Origin: Alphaproteobacteria bacterium | Lineage (GTDB): Bacteria; Pseudomonadota; Alphaproteobacteria; CALKHQ01 | Length of the DNA stretch: 64,000 nucleotides | Reading direction: 5' to 3' | Assembly (NCBI GenBank): GCA_041396705.1 | Contig: JAWKYB010000004.1 | Coordinates: forward strand, 186,001-250,000 | In this document: positions 34,499 through 42,770 of the stretch, one piece after another | Numbering within the stretch: position 1 is the first letter of the stretch | How the letters are laid out: each line of letters opens with the position of its first letter | Position numbers and translations under genes: made by a program | Notes under the pieces: model-generated | What the model was told of the DNA's origin: nothing | The model's input: only the letters and a program-made list of their open reading frames with translations | Databases searched by the model: none

Positions 34499-35146
34499 CT
34501 ATTCGGTGCGGTCGGTGCCGCGGTCGTTGGCGCCGCCCAGGCGGTCGAAGGCGGCGATCACCGCGGCGGAATCGCTGATGTCGGCATAGCGCCGCTCGAC
34601 GTCGCGCAGGTTGGCCCGGTGCGGCTCCTCCTCGTGGTCGCCGACGCAATCGGCGGCGACGATGGTGCGGAAACCGAGGCTGAAGCTGTCGATCACCGAC
34701 GCCCGCACGCAGCCGGAGGTGATGCAGCCGGTGACCACCACCGTGTCGACCCGCTGGCGCACGAAATACTGCGCAACCGACGTGTTGAAGAAGATCGAGG
34801 GTGCGGTCTTGGTGATGACCAGGTCGGGTCCGGCCGCGGCGATGCGCGGGTCGAGCTCGACCGCCGGGTGGCCGACGACCAGGTCCTCGCGCAGCGGCGT
34901 GATCTTCCAGTAGGGCATCGCGTCGCGGGTGCCGTAGCCCATCACGCAGGCGGCGACCGGCACGCCGGCGGCGCGCGCCGCCCGGATCACCGCGACCGTG
35001 CGTTCGACCGCGGCGTCGATCATCGGCGCGCCGCCCATGCGGAACGCCGGGTCGGTGAAGCCGCGCTGGAAATCCACCACGACCACGCCCGGCCGTCGGC
35101 CCCAGCCGATCTCCTGGTCCCCGTAGCCGCGCTCCGCATAGTTCAT
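34499..35146 (-). CDS. Isochorismatase-fold cysteine hydrolase (N-carbamoylsarcosine amidase-like)
   Basis: The 215-residue protein has the catalytic triad of the family: D25 in VVVVDFQRGFTD, K113 in LVITKTAPSIFFNT and C146 in TGCITSGCVRASVIDSF. The TSGCVRA motif and FFNTSVAQY stretch resemble N-carbamoylsarcosine amidohydrolases, which release CO2 and NH3 from N-carbamoyl compounds. ATG at 35146 has GAAGG 9 bases upstream, and the open frame before it shows no homology. It is divergent from the hyuAB pair at 35.3-39.2 kb. Ring opening of an N-substituted hydantoin by HyuAB would give exactly an N-carbamoyl acid, the expected substrate here. Confidence 0.87.
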   Translation of the reverse strand: MNYAERGYGDQEIGWGRRPGVVVVDFQRGFTDPAFRMGGAPMIDAAVERTVAVIRAARAAGVPVAACVMGYGTRDAMPYWKITPLREDLVVGHPAVELDPRIAAAGPDLVITKTAPSIFFNTSVAQYFVRQRVDTVVVTGCITSGCVRASVIDSFSLGFRTIVAADCVGDHEEEPHRANLRDVERRYADISDSAAVIAAFDRLGGANDRGTDRTE

Positions 35147-35262
35147 GGCGAATACCTTCTTGCATCCCGGTGGCCGGCAATGAAGCATGCACGGCGGAGG
35201 GCATCGGCCGTCAAGCGGCAAGCTGCCGTCACCACTGCGCGCCGCAAGGATTTTGCCGAGCC

Positions 35263-37338
35263 ATGAGCTACCGCATTGCCGTCGACACCGGCGGAACCTT
35301 CACCGACATGGTGCTTCTCGACCCCGACGGCCGGTTTCATGTCGGCAAGGCGCTGACCACGCCGGAGCGGATCTCGGAGGGCATGTTCGCGGCGCTGGAC
35401 GTCGTTGCCGGCGCCGTCGGTCGCGCGCCCGCCGACGTGCTTGCCGAGACCGAAATCCTGATCTACGGCACCACGCGGGCGACCAATGCGATCGTCACCC
35501 GCCAGACCGCGCGCTGCGCCTTCCTGACCACCGCCGGCTTCCGCGACATGCTGGTGTTCAAGGAGGGCGGCAAGCACGGGCCGCACGACTACAGCTACGA
35601 CTATCCGCAGCCCTACATCCCGCGCCGCCATACCTTCGAGATCGACGAGCGCATCGGCAGCGCCGGCGAGGTGGTGCGGCCGCTGAACAGGGACCAGCTG
35701 CGCGCCGTGCTGACGACGCTGAGGGAACGGAAGTTCGAGGCGGTCGCGGTGTCGCTGCTGTGGTCGATCGCCAACAGCGCGCACGAGGAGGCGATCGGCC
35801 GCCTGATCGAGGAGATGCTGCCGGGCGTGCCCTACACGCTGTCGCACCGGCTGGCGCCGATCCTGCGCGAATACCGCCGCGCCTCCGCGACCGCCATCGA
35901 CGCGTCGCTGAAGCCGCTGATGCAGGCCCACCTGACCCGGATGAAGACCGACCTGCAGCAGGCCGGGTTCGCCGGCGACCTGCTGATCTCCACCTCGGTC
36001 GGCGGCTGCCAGGAGGTGGAGTCGCTGGTCGAGCGGCCGATCAACACGCTGAAATCCGGGCCGGCGATGGCGCCGGTCGCCGGGCGGGCCTACAGCGCGG
36101 CCGAGCGCATGGGCGGCGATGCCATCGTCTGCGACACCGGCGGGACCACCTTCGACGTCGGGCTGGTCCGCGACGGCCAGCTGGTCTATTCGCGCGACAG
36201 CTGGCTCGGGCCGCGCTGGCTCGGCGACATCATCGGCGCATCCACCGTCGACGTGCGCTCGATCGGCGCCGGCGGCGGCTCGATCGCCTGGATCGACCCC
36301 GGCGGCCTGCTCAGAGTGGGACCGCGCTCCGCCGGCTCGGTGCCGGGACCGGCCTGCTACGGCCGCGGCGGCGACCAGCCCACCGTGACCGACGCGGCCC
36401 TGGTGCTGGGCTATGTCGACCCGGCCTTCTTCAACGGCGGGCGCATCGCGCTCGACCCGGCCGCGGCGCAGCGGGTGGTGGGCAGGCTGGCGGACAGCCT
36501 GGGCAAAGGCGTCGACGAGACCGCCTTCGCCATCATGGTCATCGCCAACGAGCTGATGATCAAGGCGATCGGCGAGATCACCGTCAACGACGGCCTCAAC
36601 CCGCGCGAAAGCGTGATCGTCGCCGGTGGCGGGGCCGCCGGATTCAACATCATGCCGATCGCACGCGAACTGGGCTGCGCCACGGTGATCCTGCCGCGGA
36701 CCGCGTCGGCGCTGTCGGCCTGCGGCATGCACTATTCCTCGATCGTGTTCGAGGCGACCCGCAGCCGTTTCGTCGACAGCAACGCGTTCGACACCGCGGG
36801 CGTGAATGCAGCGCTCGACGAGATCGAGGCCGAGCTGAGGGCGTTCCGCGACGGCCTGGCCATCTCGGCGCACGCCGCGGTCGCGATCGAGTTCTTCGTC
36901 GAGGCTCGCTATCGCGCCCAGGTCTGGGAGCTGGACACGGCGCTGCCGAAGCCGCGTTTCGACGGTGCCGGCGACGTCGCCGCGCTGGTCGAGGCGTTCC
37001 ACCAGACCCACGACCGCGTCTATGCGGTGCGCGACGAGGGCAGCCCGGTCGAGTGCGTCAACTGGAAGGGACGGATCGCGATCCGGCCGTTCGAGCCGCC
37101 GGCCGCACCGGAGCCCAGCGACGCCCGTCACCGGCCGGAGCCGGAGGCCGCGCGCGCCTGCTATTTCGGCGACGGCACACGGATCGACACGCCGATCTTC
37201 CGCGGCGAGGCGCTGCGGGCCGGCGCCGCCATCGCCGGCCCGGCGATCATCGAGGAGCCGACGACCACCATCGTCGTCTACCCCGGCATGGCGGCGACCC
37301 TGAGCGCCGCCGGCAACTACATCCTGGACTGCAGGTAA
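35263..37338 (+). CDS. Hydantoinase A / N-methylhydantoinase A-type ATP-dependent subunit
   Basis: The 691-residue HyuA homologue has phosphate motifs DTGGTFTDMVLLD (8-20) and CDTGGTTFDVGLV (290-302), with GTTRATNAIVTR, LTTAGFRDMLVFKEGGKHGPHDYSYDYPQPYIPRR, GGGSIAWIDPGG and SVPGPACYGRGGDQPTVTDA. ATG at 35263 has AAGGA about 13 bases upstream; family similarity starts at once. It is followed 12 bases later by hyuB, so the two make a complete ATP-dependent hydantoinase-type enzyme. Of the three HyuA proteins here it is the only one directly followed by a same-strand HyuB in A-then-B order behind its own promoter. Confidence 0.9.
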   Translation: MSYRIAVDTGGTFTDMVLLDPDGRFHVGKALTTPERISEGMFAALDVVAGAVGRAPADVLAETEILIYGTTRATNAIVTRQTARCAFLTTAGFRDMLVFKEGGKHGPHDYSYDYPQPYIPRRHTFEIDERIGSAGEVVRPLNRDQLRAVLTTLRERKFEAVAVSLLWSIANSAHEEAIGRLIEEMLPGVPYTLSHRLAPILREYRRASATAIDASLKPLMQAHLTRMKTDLQQAGFAGDLLISTSVGGCQEVESLVERPINTLKSGPAMAPVAGRAYSAAERMGGDAIVCDTGGTTFDVGLVRDGQLVYSRDSWLGPRWLGDIIGASTVDVRSIGAGGGSIAWIDPGGLLRVGPRSAGSVPGPACYGRGGDQPTVTDAALVLGYVDPAFFNGGRIALDPAAAQRVVGRLADSLGKGVDETAFAIMVIANELMIKAIGEITVNDGLNPRESVIVAGGGAAGFNIMPIARELGCATVILPRTASALSACGMHYSSIVFEATRSRFVDSNAFDTAGVNAALDEIEAELRAFRDGLAISAHAAVAIEFFVEARYRAQVWELDTALPKPRFDGAGDVAALVEAFHQTHDRVYAVRDEGSPVECVNWKGRIAIRPFEPPAAPEPSDARHRPEPEAARACYFGDGTRIDTPIFRGEALRAGAAIAGPAIIEEPTTTIVVYPGMAATLSAAGNYILDCR

Positions 37339-37350
37339 CGGGAGGCCGAG

Positions 37351-39150
37351 ATGGCACAGACCGAGACCGCGCTCGACCCGGTGCTGATGTCGGTGATGGC
37401 GAACCGGCTCGACGGCATCGTGCGCGAAATGACCAACACCCTGCTGCGCTCCGCCCGCTCCGCGGTGATCTCGTCGGCGCGCGATTTCTCCTGCTGCCTG
37501 GTCACCGGCGACGACAAGCTGCTGGCCTCGGCCGAGGGCCTGCCGGTGCACATCTTCGGCTGCCACATCCAGACCGCCAACGTGCGCCGCTATCACGGCG
37601 ACGACATCCGCCGCGGCGACGCCTATCTCGACAACGACCCCTATGGCGGCAACACCCACCCGGCCGACCACACCTTCATGGTGCCGGTGTTCTTCGAGGG
37701 CGAGCACCTGTTCACTGCGGTCTCGAAGTGCCACATGGCCGACATCGGCAACTCGATCCCGTCGAGCTATTTCGTGCGCGCCCGCGACGTCTACGAGGAA
37801 GGTGCGCTGGTCTTCCCCGGCGTGCGCATCCAGCGCGACTTCAAGAACGTCGAGGACATCATGCGGATGTGTCGCGCGCGCATCCGGGTGCCCGACCAGT
37901 GGTACGGCGACTATCTGGCCGGCCTCGGCTCGGCCCGCATCGCCGAGCGCCGGCTGGAGGCGTTCTGCGCGAAATACGGCCGCGATACGGTCAAGGCGTT
38001 CATGGCCGAGTGGCTGAATTATTCCGAGCGGCGGATGATCGACAACATCCGCCGGCTGCCGAAGGCCAGTCTGGTCAACAAGGGTCGCTCGGACCCGCTG
38101 GAAGGCGTGCTGCCCGACGGGCTCGAGCTGACCGTCAAGATCGACATCGACCCGGACGATGCGCGCATCCACATCGACCTGTCCGACAACCCGCCGTCGG
38201 TCGATGCCGGGCTCAACACCTCGCTGGGCGCCGCGACCTCGGCCGTCGTCGGCGCGGTGTTCAACGCGCTCGACAAGGACCTGCCGCGCAACGAGGGCGC
38301 CTTCCGCCGGCTCGGCTTCACCTATGCCGAGGACAGCGTGGTGGCGGCGCCGAAATTCCCGCACTCCTGCTCGGTGGCGACCACCAACGTCGCCGAGCGG
38401 CTGGTCAACATCACCCAGTCGGCCTTCGCCCAGCTCGGCGACGGCATGGGACTGTCGGAGGGCGGTGCCGGGCTGGGCGCCGGCATGGCGGTGATCTCCG
38501 GCCACGACCCGCGCCGCGGCGGGCAGGCCTATGTCAACCGGCTGATGCTGTCGACCAACGGCGGCCCGGCCAGCCCGCAGGCCGACGGCTGGGTCAATTA
38601 CGCCATCCCGGTGATCGCCGGCCTGATGTACCGGGATTCGGTCGAGGTCGACGAACTGAAGCATCCGATCCGGGTGGAATCGCTCAGCCTGGTCGCCGAT
38701 TCCGCCGGCGCCGGCCGTCGCCGCGGCGCGCCGGCACAGCAGATCGAATACGGCCCGACCGACGGTGAAATGACCTCGATCATCTCCTGCGACGGCCAGC
38801 ACGCGGCGCCGCGCGGGGTGGCAGGGGGCCTTGCCGGCACCGCCGGCGAGACCTGGCTGATCGAGGACGGCGCCCAGCCGAGCCGGCTGCCGAATGTGGC
38901 GCGCGTCAGCCTGCAGCCCGGCCAACGCATCCGCGGCCGCGATTCAGCCGGCGGCGGCTACGGCGACCCGCTCGACCGCGAGCCCGAGCGCGTGCTGGTC
39001 GATGTGCTGGAGGGCTGGGAGAGTCGCGACAAGGCATTCGGGATCTATGGCGTCGTGCTGCACGGCGCCATCGAGGACGAGTCGCTGGCGGTCGACGCGG
39101 CGGCGACCGCCGTCCGGCGGGCCGCGCTGCGCGCCGCGCGCGCCGGCTGA
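37351..39150 (+). CDS. Hydantoinase B / N-methylhydantoinase B-type subunit
   Basis: The 599-residue HyuB homologue starts with DPVLMSVMANRLDGIVREMTNTLLRSARSAVISSARDFSCCLVT. It carries DNDPYGGNTHPADHTFMVPVFFEGE, the glycine-rich GAGLGAGMAVISGHDP and C-terminal SLQPGQRIRGRDSAGGGYGDPLDREPERVLVDVLEGW. A GGGAGG lies just before the ATG, 12 bases after hyuA. It supplies the second half of the ATP-dependent ring-opening enzyme. It is clearly diverged from the 1.8-5.1 kb pair, and may act on another substrate. Confidence 0.9.
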   Translation: MAQTETALDPVLMSVMANRLDGIVREMTNTLLRSARSAVISSARDFSCCLVTGDDKLLASAEGLPVHIFGCHIQTANVRRYHGDDIRRGDAYLDNDPYGGNTHPADHTFMVPVFFEGEHLFTAVSKCHMADIGNSIPSSYFVRARDVYEEGALVFPGVRIQRDFKNVEDIMRMCRARIRVPDQWYGDYLAGLGSARIAERRLEAFCAKYGRDTVKAFMAEWLNYSERRMIDNIRRLPKASLVNKGRSDPLEGVLPDGLELTVKIDIDPDDARIHIDLSDNPPSVDAGLNTSLGAATSAVVGAVFNALDKDLPRNEGAFRRLGFTYAEDSVVAAPKFPHSCSVATTNVAERLVNITQSAFAQLGDGMGLSEGGAGLGAGMAVISGHDPRRGGQAYVNRLMLSTNGGPASPQADGWVNYAIPVIAGLMYRDSVEVDELKHPIRVESLSLVADSAGAGRRRGAPAQQIEYGPTDGEMTSIISCDGQHAAPRGVAGGLAGTAGETWLIEDGAQPSRLPNVARVSLQPGQRIRGRDSAGGGYGDPLDREPERVLVDVLEGWESRDKAFGIYGVVLHGAIEDESLAVDAAATAVRRAALRAARAG

Positions 39151-39166
39151 GCGGCCGTCGGCCCGG

Positions 39167-40180
39167 TCAGGTCGAGATCATCTTCTTCTCGATGCCGACG
39201 CCGGCGGCGACGGCGCGGGCGTATTCCAGCGGAATCGTCGCCGAATCCTGCAACGCGATGCCGGTCGAATCGAACACGGTGATCTGGTCGTCCGCGGTGC
39301 GGCCGGGCTTCTTGCCGGCAACGACCTCGCCGATCTCGCCGGCGATGTCCGCCTCGGCGATCAGGCCGTCGCGCAGCGGCACGTTGATCTCGCCGTCGGT
39401 GCGGCACTGGCGGATGTCGTCGACGAAGATGCGGGCCCGCTGCAGGATCGCCGGCTCCAGCTCCTGGTCGCCGGCCTTGTCGGCGCCGACCGCGGCGATG
39501 TGGGTGCCGGGCGCGATCCAGGCGTCCTTGACGATCGGCCCGCGCGCCGGCGTCACCGTGACCACGACGTCGGCGCCGCTGACCACCTCTTCCAGGTCGG
39601 TCGACCCGCGGATCGTGAAGCGGTCGTAGTTCGGCTGCTGGCTGGCGACGAAGTGGTCGAGCGTCGCCTGGCTGCGGCTCCAGACCCGCACCTCCTCCCA
39701 CTTGAAGGCGGCGTCGCAGGTGGCCAGCGGGCCCTCGGCCATGTGGCCGGCGCCGACGATGGCCAGCCGCTTGCTGTCGGGCCGCGCCAGCCACTTCGCC
39801 GAAACCGCGGCGGCCGAGCCGGTACGCATCACGGTGTGGTGGCTGCCGTCGACGATGGCCAGCGGGAAGCCGGTCTCCGGGTGGGTGTAGATCAGGATCG
39901 AGAACACCGTCGGCAGCCCGAAGCGCTCGCGGTTGCGCTCGCGGATCGACACCCACTTGCAGGCCGCGGCCTCCGGCTCCTCGATGTAGGACGGCATCGC
40001 CTCCCACTCGCCGGGGTATTTATCGAGCACGATGTGACCCTTCGGTTCCATGTAGAACCGGCCTTCCCCGTGCATGCGATAGGCCTGCTCGACACAGCCG
40101 TTGTACTCGGCCGGCGTCAGCAGGCCGGTCATGTCGGCGCGGCTGAGGATCAGTGTCTTGCGATTCGCCCAGTTTTCCAT
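39167..40180 (-). CDS. Ornithine cyclodeaminase / mu-crystallin family protein
   Basis: The 337-residue NAD(P)-dependent protein shows the family features: FYMEPKGHIVLDKYPGEWEAMPSYIEE, IDGS-type VDGSHHTVMRTGSAAAVSAKWLARPDSKRLAIVGAGHMAEG (dinucleotide fold GAGHMA), VVTVTPARGPIVKDAWIAPGTHIAAVGADKAGDQELE and FDSTGIALQDSA. Members convert ornithine to proline or act as imine reductases or amino-acid dehydrogenases. It is the last gene of the eight-gene hydantoin/transport operon, overlapping the racemase by 31 bases, so its substrate may be the amino acid released by hydantoin breakdown rather than ornithine. Confidence 0.9.
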   Translation of the reverse strand: MENWANRKTLILSRADMTGLLTPAEYNGCVEQAYRMHGEGRFYMEPKGHIVLDKYPGEWEAMPSYIEEPEAAACKWVSIRERNRERFGLPTVFSILIYTHPETGFPLAIVDGSHHTVMRTGSAAAVSAKWLARPDSKRLAIVGAGHMAEGPLATCDAAFKWEEVRVWSRSQATLDHFVASQQPNYDRFTIRGSTDLEEVVSGADVVVTVTPARGPIVKDAWIAPGTHIAAVGADKAGDQELEPAILQRARIFVDDIRQCRTDGEINVPLRDGLIAEADIAGEIGEVVAGKKPGRTADDQITVFDSTGIALQDSATIPLEYARAVAAGVGIEKKMIST

Positions 40181-40959
40181 CCGATTTCCCTTTCAGGCGG
40201 CTGGGGTCCGCCGGACTGCCCCGGCGAGCCGCTGCCGAAACGCTGGAACATGCCGGTGAACCGCTTGGCCTCCGGCGGCCGGTAGGTGAAATGCCGGCTG
40301 GTCGCCTTGCCCAGGTCGACCAGCGCCTCGGCCAGCTTCACCGCGCACACCACGCCGTCGAGCACCGGAATGCCCAGCTCCCGCTCCAGGTCGGCGGCGA
40401 AGCTGGCGAAGCCGGCGCAGCCGAGCAGGATCGCCTCGGCGGTGTCCTCCTCCATCGCGCGGCGCGCCTCGTCGCGCAGCGCCTGCAGCGCGCCGTCGGG
40501 GTCGCGCTCGATGTCGAGCACGTAGTAGGGCGTGGTCCGCACCGAGACGCATTTGTGGGCGAAGCCGTAGCCGGCGACCATCTCCTCGATCATCGTGCGG
40601 ATGCGCGGAATCACGGTGACGACCGAGAAGCGCGCCGCCAGCATCGAGGCGGTGTAGAGCGAGGCCTCGCCGATGCCCAGCACCGGCTTCGCCGTCGCCT
40701 CGCGCGCGCCCTGCAGGCCGGGGTCGCCGTAGCAGGCGATGACGAAGGCGTCGCAGCCGTCGCGGTCGCCCTTCAGCACCTCGTCGATGGTGCCCGGCGC
40801 GGCCATGTACTCGTCGTAGTAGGATTCGATGCTCTCCGGCCCGAACTCGGGGTTGGTGCAGACGATCTCGGTGCCCTCGCGCGCCACCGAGCGGCCGGCC
40901 TCGCCGATCGACCGGGTCATCGCCTCGGTGGTGTTGGGATTGATGATCTTGATCTTCAT
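40150..40959 (-). CDS. Asp/Glu/hydantoin racemase family protein (HyuE-like)
   Basis: The 269-residue enzyme starts MKIKIINPNTTEAMT, the classic hydantoin racemase start. It carries cysteines C76 (FVIACYGDPG) and C181 (ILLGCAGFA), the two-base catalytic pair at the positions known for HyuE. It would interconvert D- and L-5-substituted hydantoins so that stereospecific hydantoinases and carbamoylases can consume both. ATG 40959 shares one base with the hyuB stop (TGATG). The C-terminal extension after residue 240 (MFQRFGSGSPGQSGGPQPPE) is unusual and disordered-looking. Confidence 0.9.
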   Translation of the reverse strand: MKIKIINPNTTEAMTRSIGEAGRSVAREGTEIVCTNPEFGPESIESYYDEYMAAPGTIDEVLKGDRDGCDAFVIACYGDPGLQGAREATAKPVLGIGEASLYTASMLAARFSVVTVIPRIRTMIEEMVAGYGFAHKCVSVRTTPYYVLDIERDPDGALQALRDEARRAMEEDTAEAILLGCAGFASFAADLERELGIPVLDGVVCAVKLAEALVDLGKATSRHFTYRPPEAKRFTGMFQRFGSGSPGQSGGPQPPEREIGWKTGRIARH

Positions 40960-42770
40960 CACGCGTCTCCCGCCGGATCGTTGTGGCTGCGCAGGGCCCG
41001 GGTGGCGGCCTCGTCCAGTTCCGGCCCATCTGCGATGGCGACGCCGTAGTCGGTGCGCGCCCGGTCCCGCGACAGATAGCCATCGCGGACGTCTTCCAGG
41101 ACCTGGGCCGGGTCGCGGCGGAACGGGTCGCCATAGCCGCCGCCGCACGGCCCGGTCATCACGATGCGGTCGCCGGCGGCCATCGCCCGGTTCGGCAGCT
41201 TCGACGGCAGCTGCGCGTCGCCGTGGACCGCCGAGCTGACGCTCAGCGCCGACGTCCGCCCGTCGCTGCCGCCGTCAAGGCCCCATGGCGCATAGACGTG
41301 ACCCTCGCCCTCGACCGAGACGCCGCCGGCCTCGAGGAACTCGAACTCGCGGATCGAGCCGATCCCGCCGCGCCACCGGCCCGGCGGGCAGGCGTCGTCG
41401 CGCAACTCGTAGCGGTTCACCCGCAGCGGCAGGTGGGATTCGATGTCCTCGATCGGGTTGTTGCGGGTGTTGGCATAGAGCGTGTCGACCGCATCCATGC
41501 CGTCCTTGCCGAAGCGCCCGCCGTAGCAGCCCTCGTGGATCTCCATGTGCACCCAGTGGCCGGTGTCGTGGATGCCGGAGAACGCCACCACATGCAGGTT
41601 GCCGACGCCGGCGCTGACCTGCCGCGGCACCACCTGGCTCAGCGCCTTCATCAGGGTGTCGGCAGCCTGGTTGCCGGCGCAGAAGCGCGCGATGGTCGGC
41701 GCGGGGAAGGCCGGGTTCACCAGGCTGCGCTCCGGCGCGACGATGCGGATGGGCCGGGTCAGCCCGGAATTCTGCGGGATCGGGCCGTGGACTGCCGTGT
41801 CGAGCAGGATCGAGCGCACGGTCAGCCAGACCGCGCAGTCGGTGGTGCCCTTCAGCGGCATGTTGATCGGCCGGTCGTCGACCTGCGGCGCGGTGCCGGT
41901 GAAGTCGACCGTCAGGTCGCTACCGTCGACGATGGCAGTGACCTGGATGGGCAGGTCGCGCCGGCGCGGGTCGTCGCTGTCCTCGTAGCCGTCGATGTAG
42001 GTGCGCGCGCTGTAGCGGCCGTCCGGCAGAGCGGCGATCGCCTCGCGCATCAGCCGCTCGGAATAGTCCATCAGGTCCTCGTAGGCGGCCTCGACCGTGG
42101 ACAGGCCGTACTGGTCGATCAGCGCAACGAACCGCTCCGCCCCGATCCGTGCCGCGGCGATCTGGGCCTCCATGTCGCCCAGCACCAGGTCGGACGCCCG
42201 GATGTTGTCGCGCAGCATCTGCCACAGCGCCTCGTTGCGCTCGCCGTGCCGGTACAGCTTCAGCGCCTTGATCTGCAGACCCTCGGCATAGGCGTCCATC
42301 GCATCGACGATGCCGCAGCTGCCCGGGCTCAGCGCCCCGATGTCCAGGTGATGCGCCGTCGTGACCGAGAAGCCGACCAGCCGGCCGTCGCCGACGAACA
42401 CCGGCACCAGGAACGCCACGTCGGGCCCGTGCGAGGCACCGTGATAGGCCGAGTTGTGGATGACGATGTCGCCCGGCGCCACGGCATCGCCGCGCTGGGC
42501 CAACAGCTGCAGCACGCCCTCGACATAGCCGGGGATCGGGCCGGATTGCAGCGGCGTGCTCTGCGGCGTCTCGCACAGCTGGCGGCCGCGCGCGTCAGTC
42601 AGCGCCGCGCCGAAATCCTCCGACTCGCGGATGATCGAGGAATAGGACATCCGCATCAGCTTGTGTCCCATCTCGACCGCGATGTTCTCCAGCGCGCCCT
42701 GGATCACGCTGGCGGTGACCGGATCGATCCGGTTGCGACCCTGTTGCGCGGTCGCCGGATGCGATGTCAT
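40959..42770 (-). CDS. Hydantoinase B-type subunit
   Basis: The 603-residue HyuB protein reads DPVTASVIQGALENIAVEMGHKLMRMSYSSIIRESEDFGAALTDARGRQLCE, then IVIHNSAYHGASHGPDVAFLVPVFVGD, CAGNQAADTLMKALSQVVP and MTGPCGGGYGDPFRRDPAQVLEDV. The SSIIRESEDFG signature is that of the main hydantoin-utilisation branch, unlike the IIYEVLD type at 1.8-5.1 kb. Its ATG overlaps the hyuA stop by 4 bases, so translation is coupled. With HyuA and the racemase it forms an ATP-dependent L- or D-hydantoinase set. Confidence 0.92.
   Translation of the reverse strand: MTSHPATAQQGRNRIDPVTASVIQGALENIAVEMGHKLMRMSYSSIIRESEDFGAALTDARGRQLCETPQSTPLQSGPIPGYVEGVLQLLAQRGDAVAPGDIVIHNSAYHGASHGPDVAFLVPVFVGDGRLVGFSVTTAHHLDIGALSPGSCGIVDAMDAYAEGLQIKALKLYRHGERNEALWQMLRDNIRASDLVLGDMEAQIAAARIGAERFVALIDQYGLSTVEAAYEDLMDYSERLMREAIAALPDGRYSARTYIDGYEDSDDPRRRDLPIQVTAIVDGSDLTVDFTGTAPQVDDRPINMPLKGTTDCAVWLTVRSILLDTAVHGPIPQNSGLTRPIRIVAPERSLVNPAFPAPTIARFCAGNQAADTLMKALSQVVPRQVSAGVGNLHVVAFSGIHDTGHWVHMEIHEGCYGGRFGKDGMDAVDTLYANTRNNPIEDIESHLPLRVNRYELRDDACPPGRWRGGIGSIREFEFLEAGGVSVEGEGHVYAPWGLDGGSDGRTSALSVSSAVHGDAQLPSKLPNRAMAAGDRIVMTGPCGGGYGDPFRRDPAQVLEDVRDGYLSRDRARTDYGVAIADGPELDEAATRALRSHNDPAGDA

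Noticed and set aside
35143..38925. A 1260-codon open frame on the minus strand, opposite hyuA/hyuB
   Set aside because: Same antisense artefact; hyuA and hyuB on the plus strand have full family motifs.
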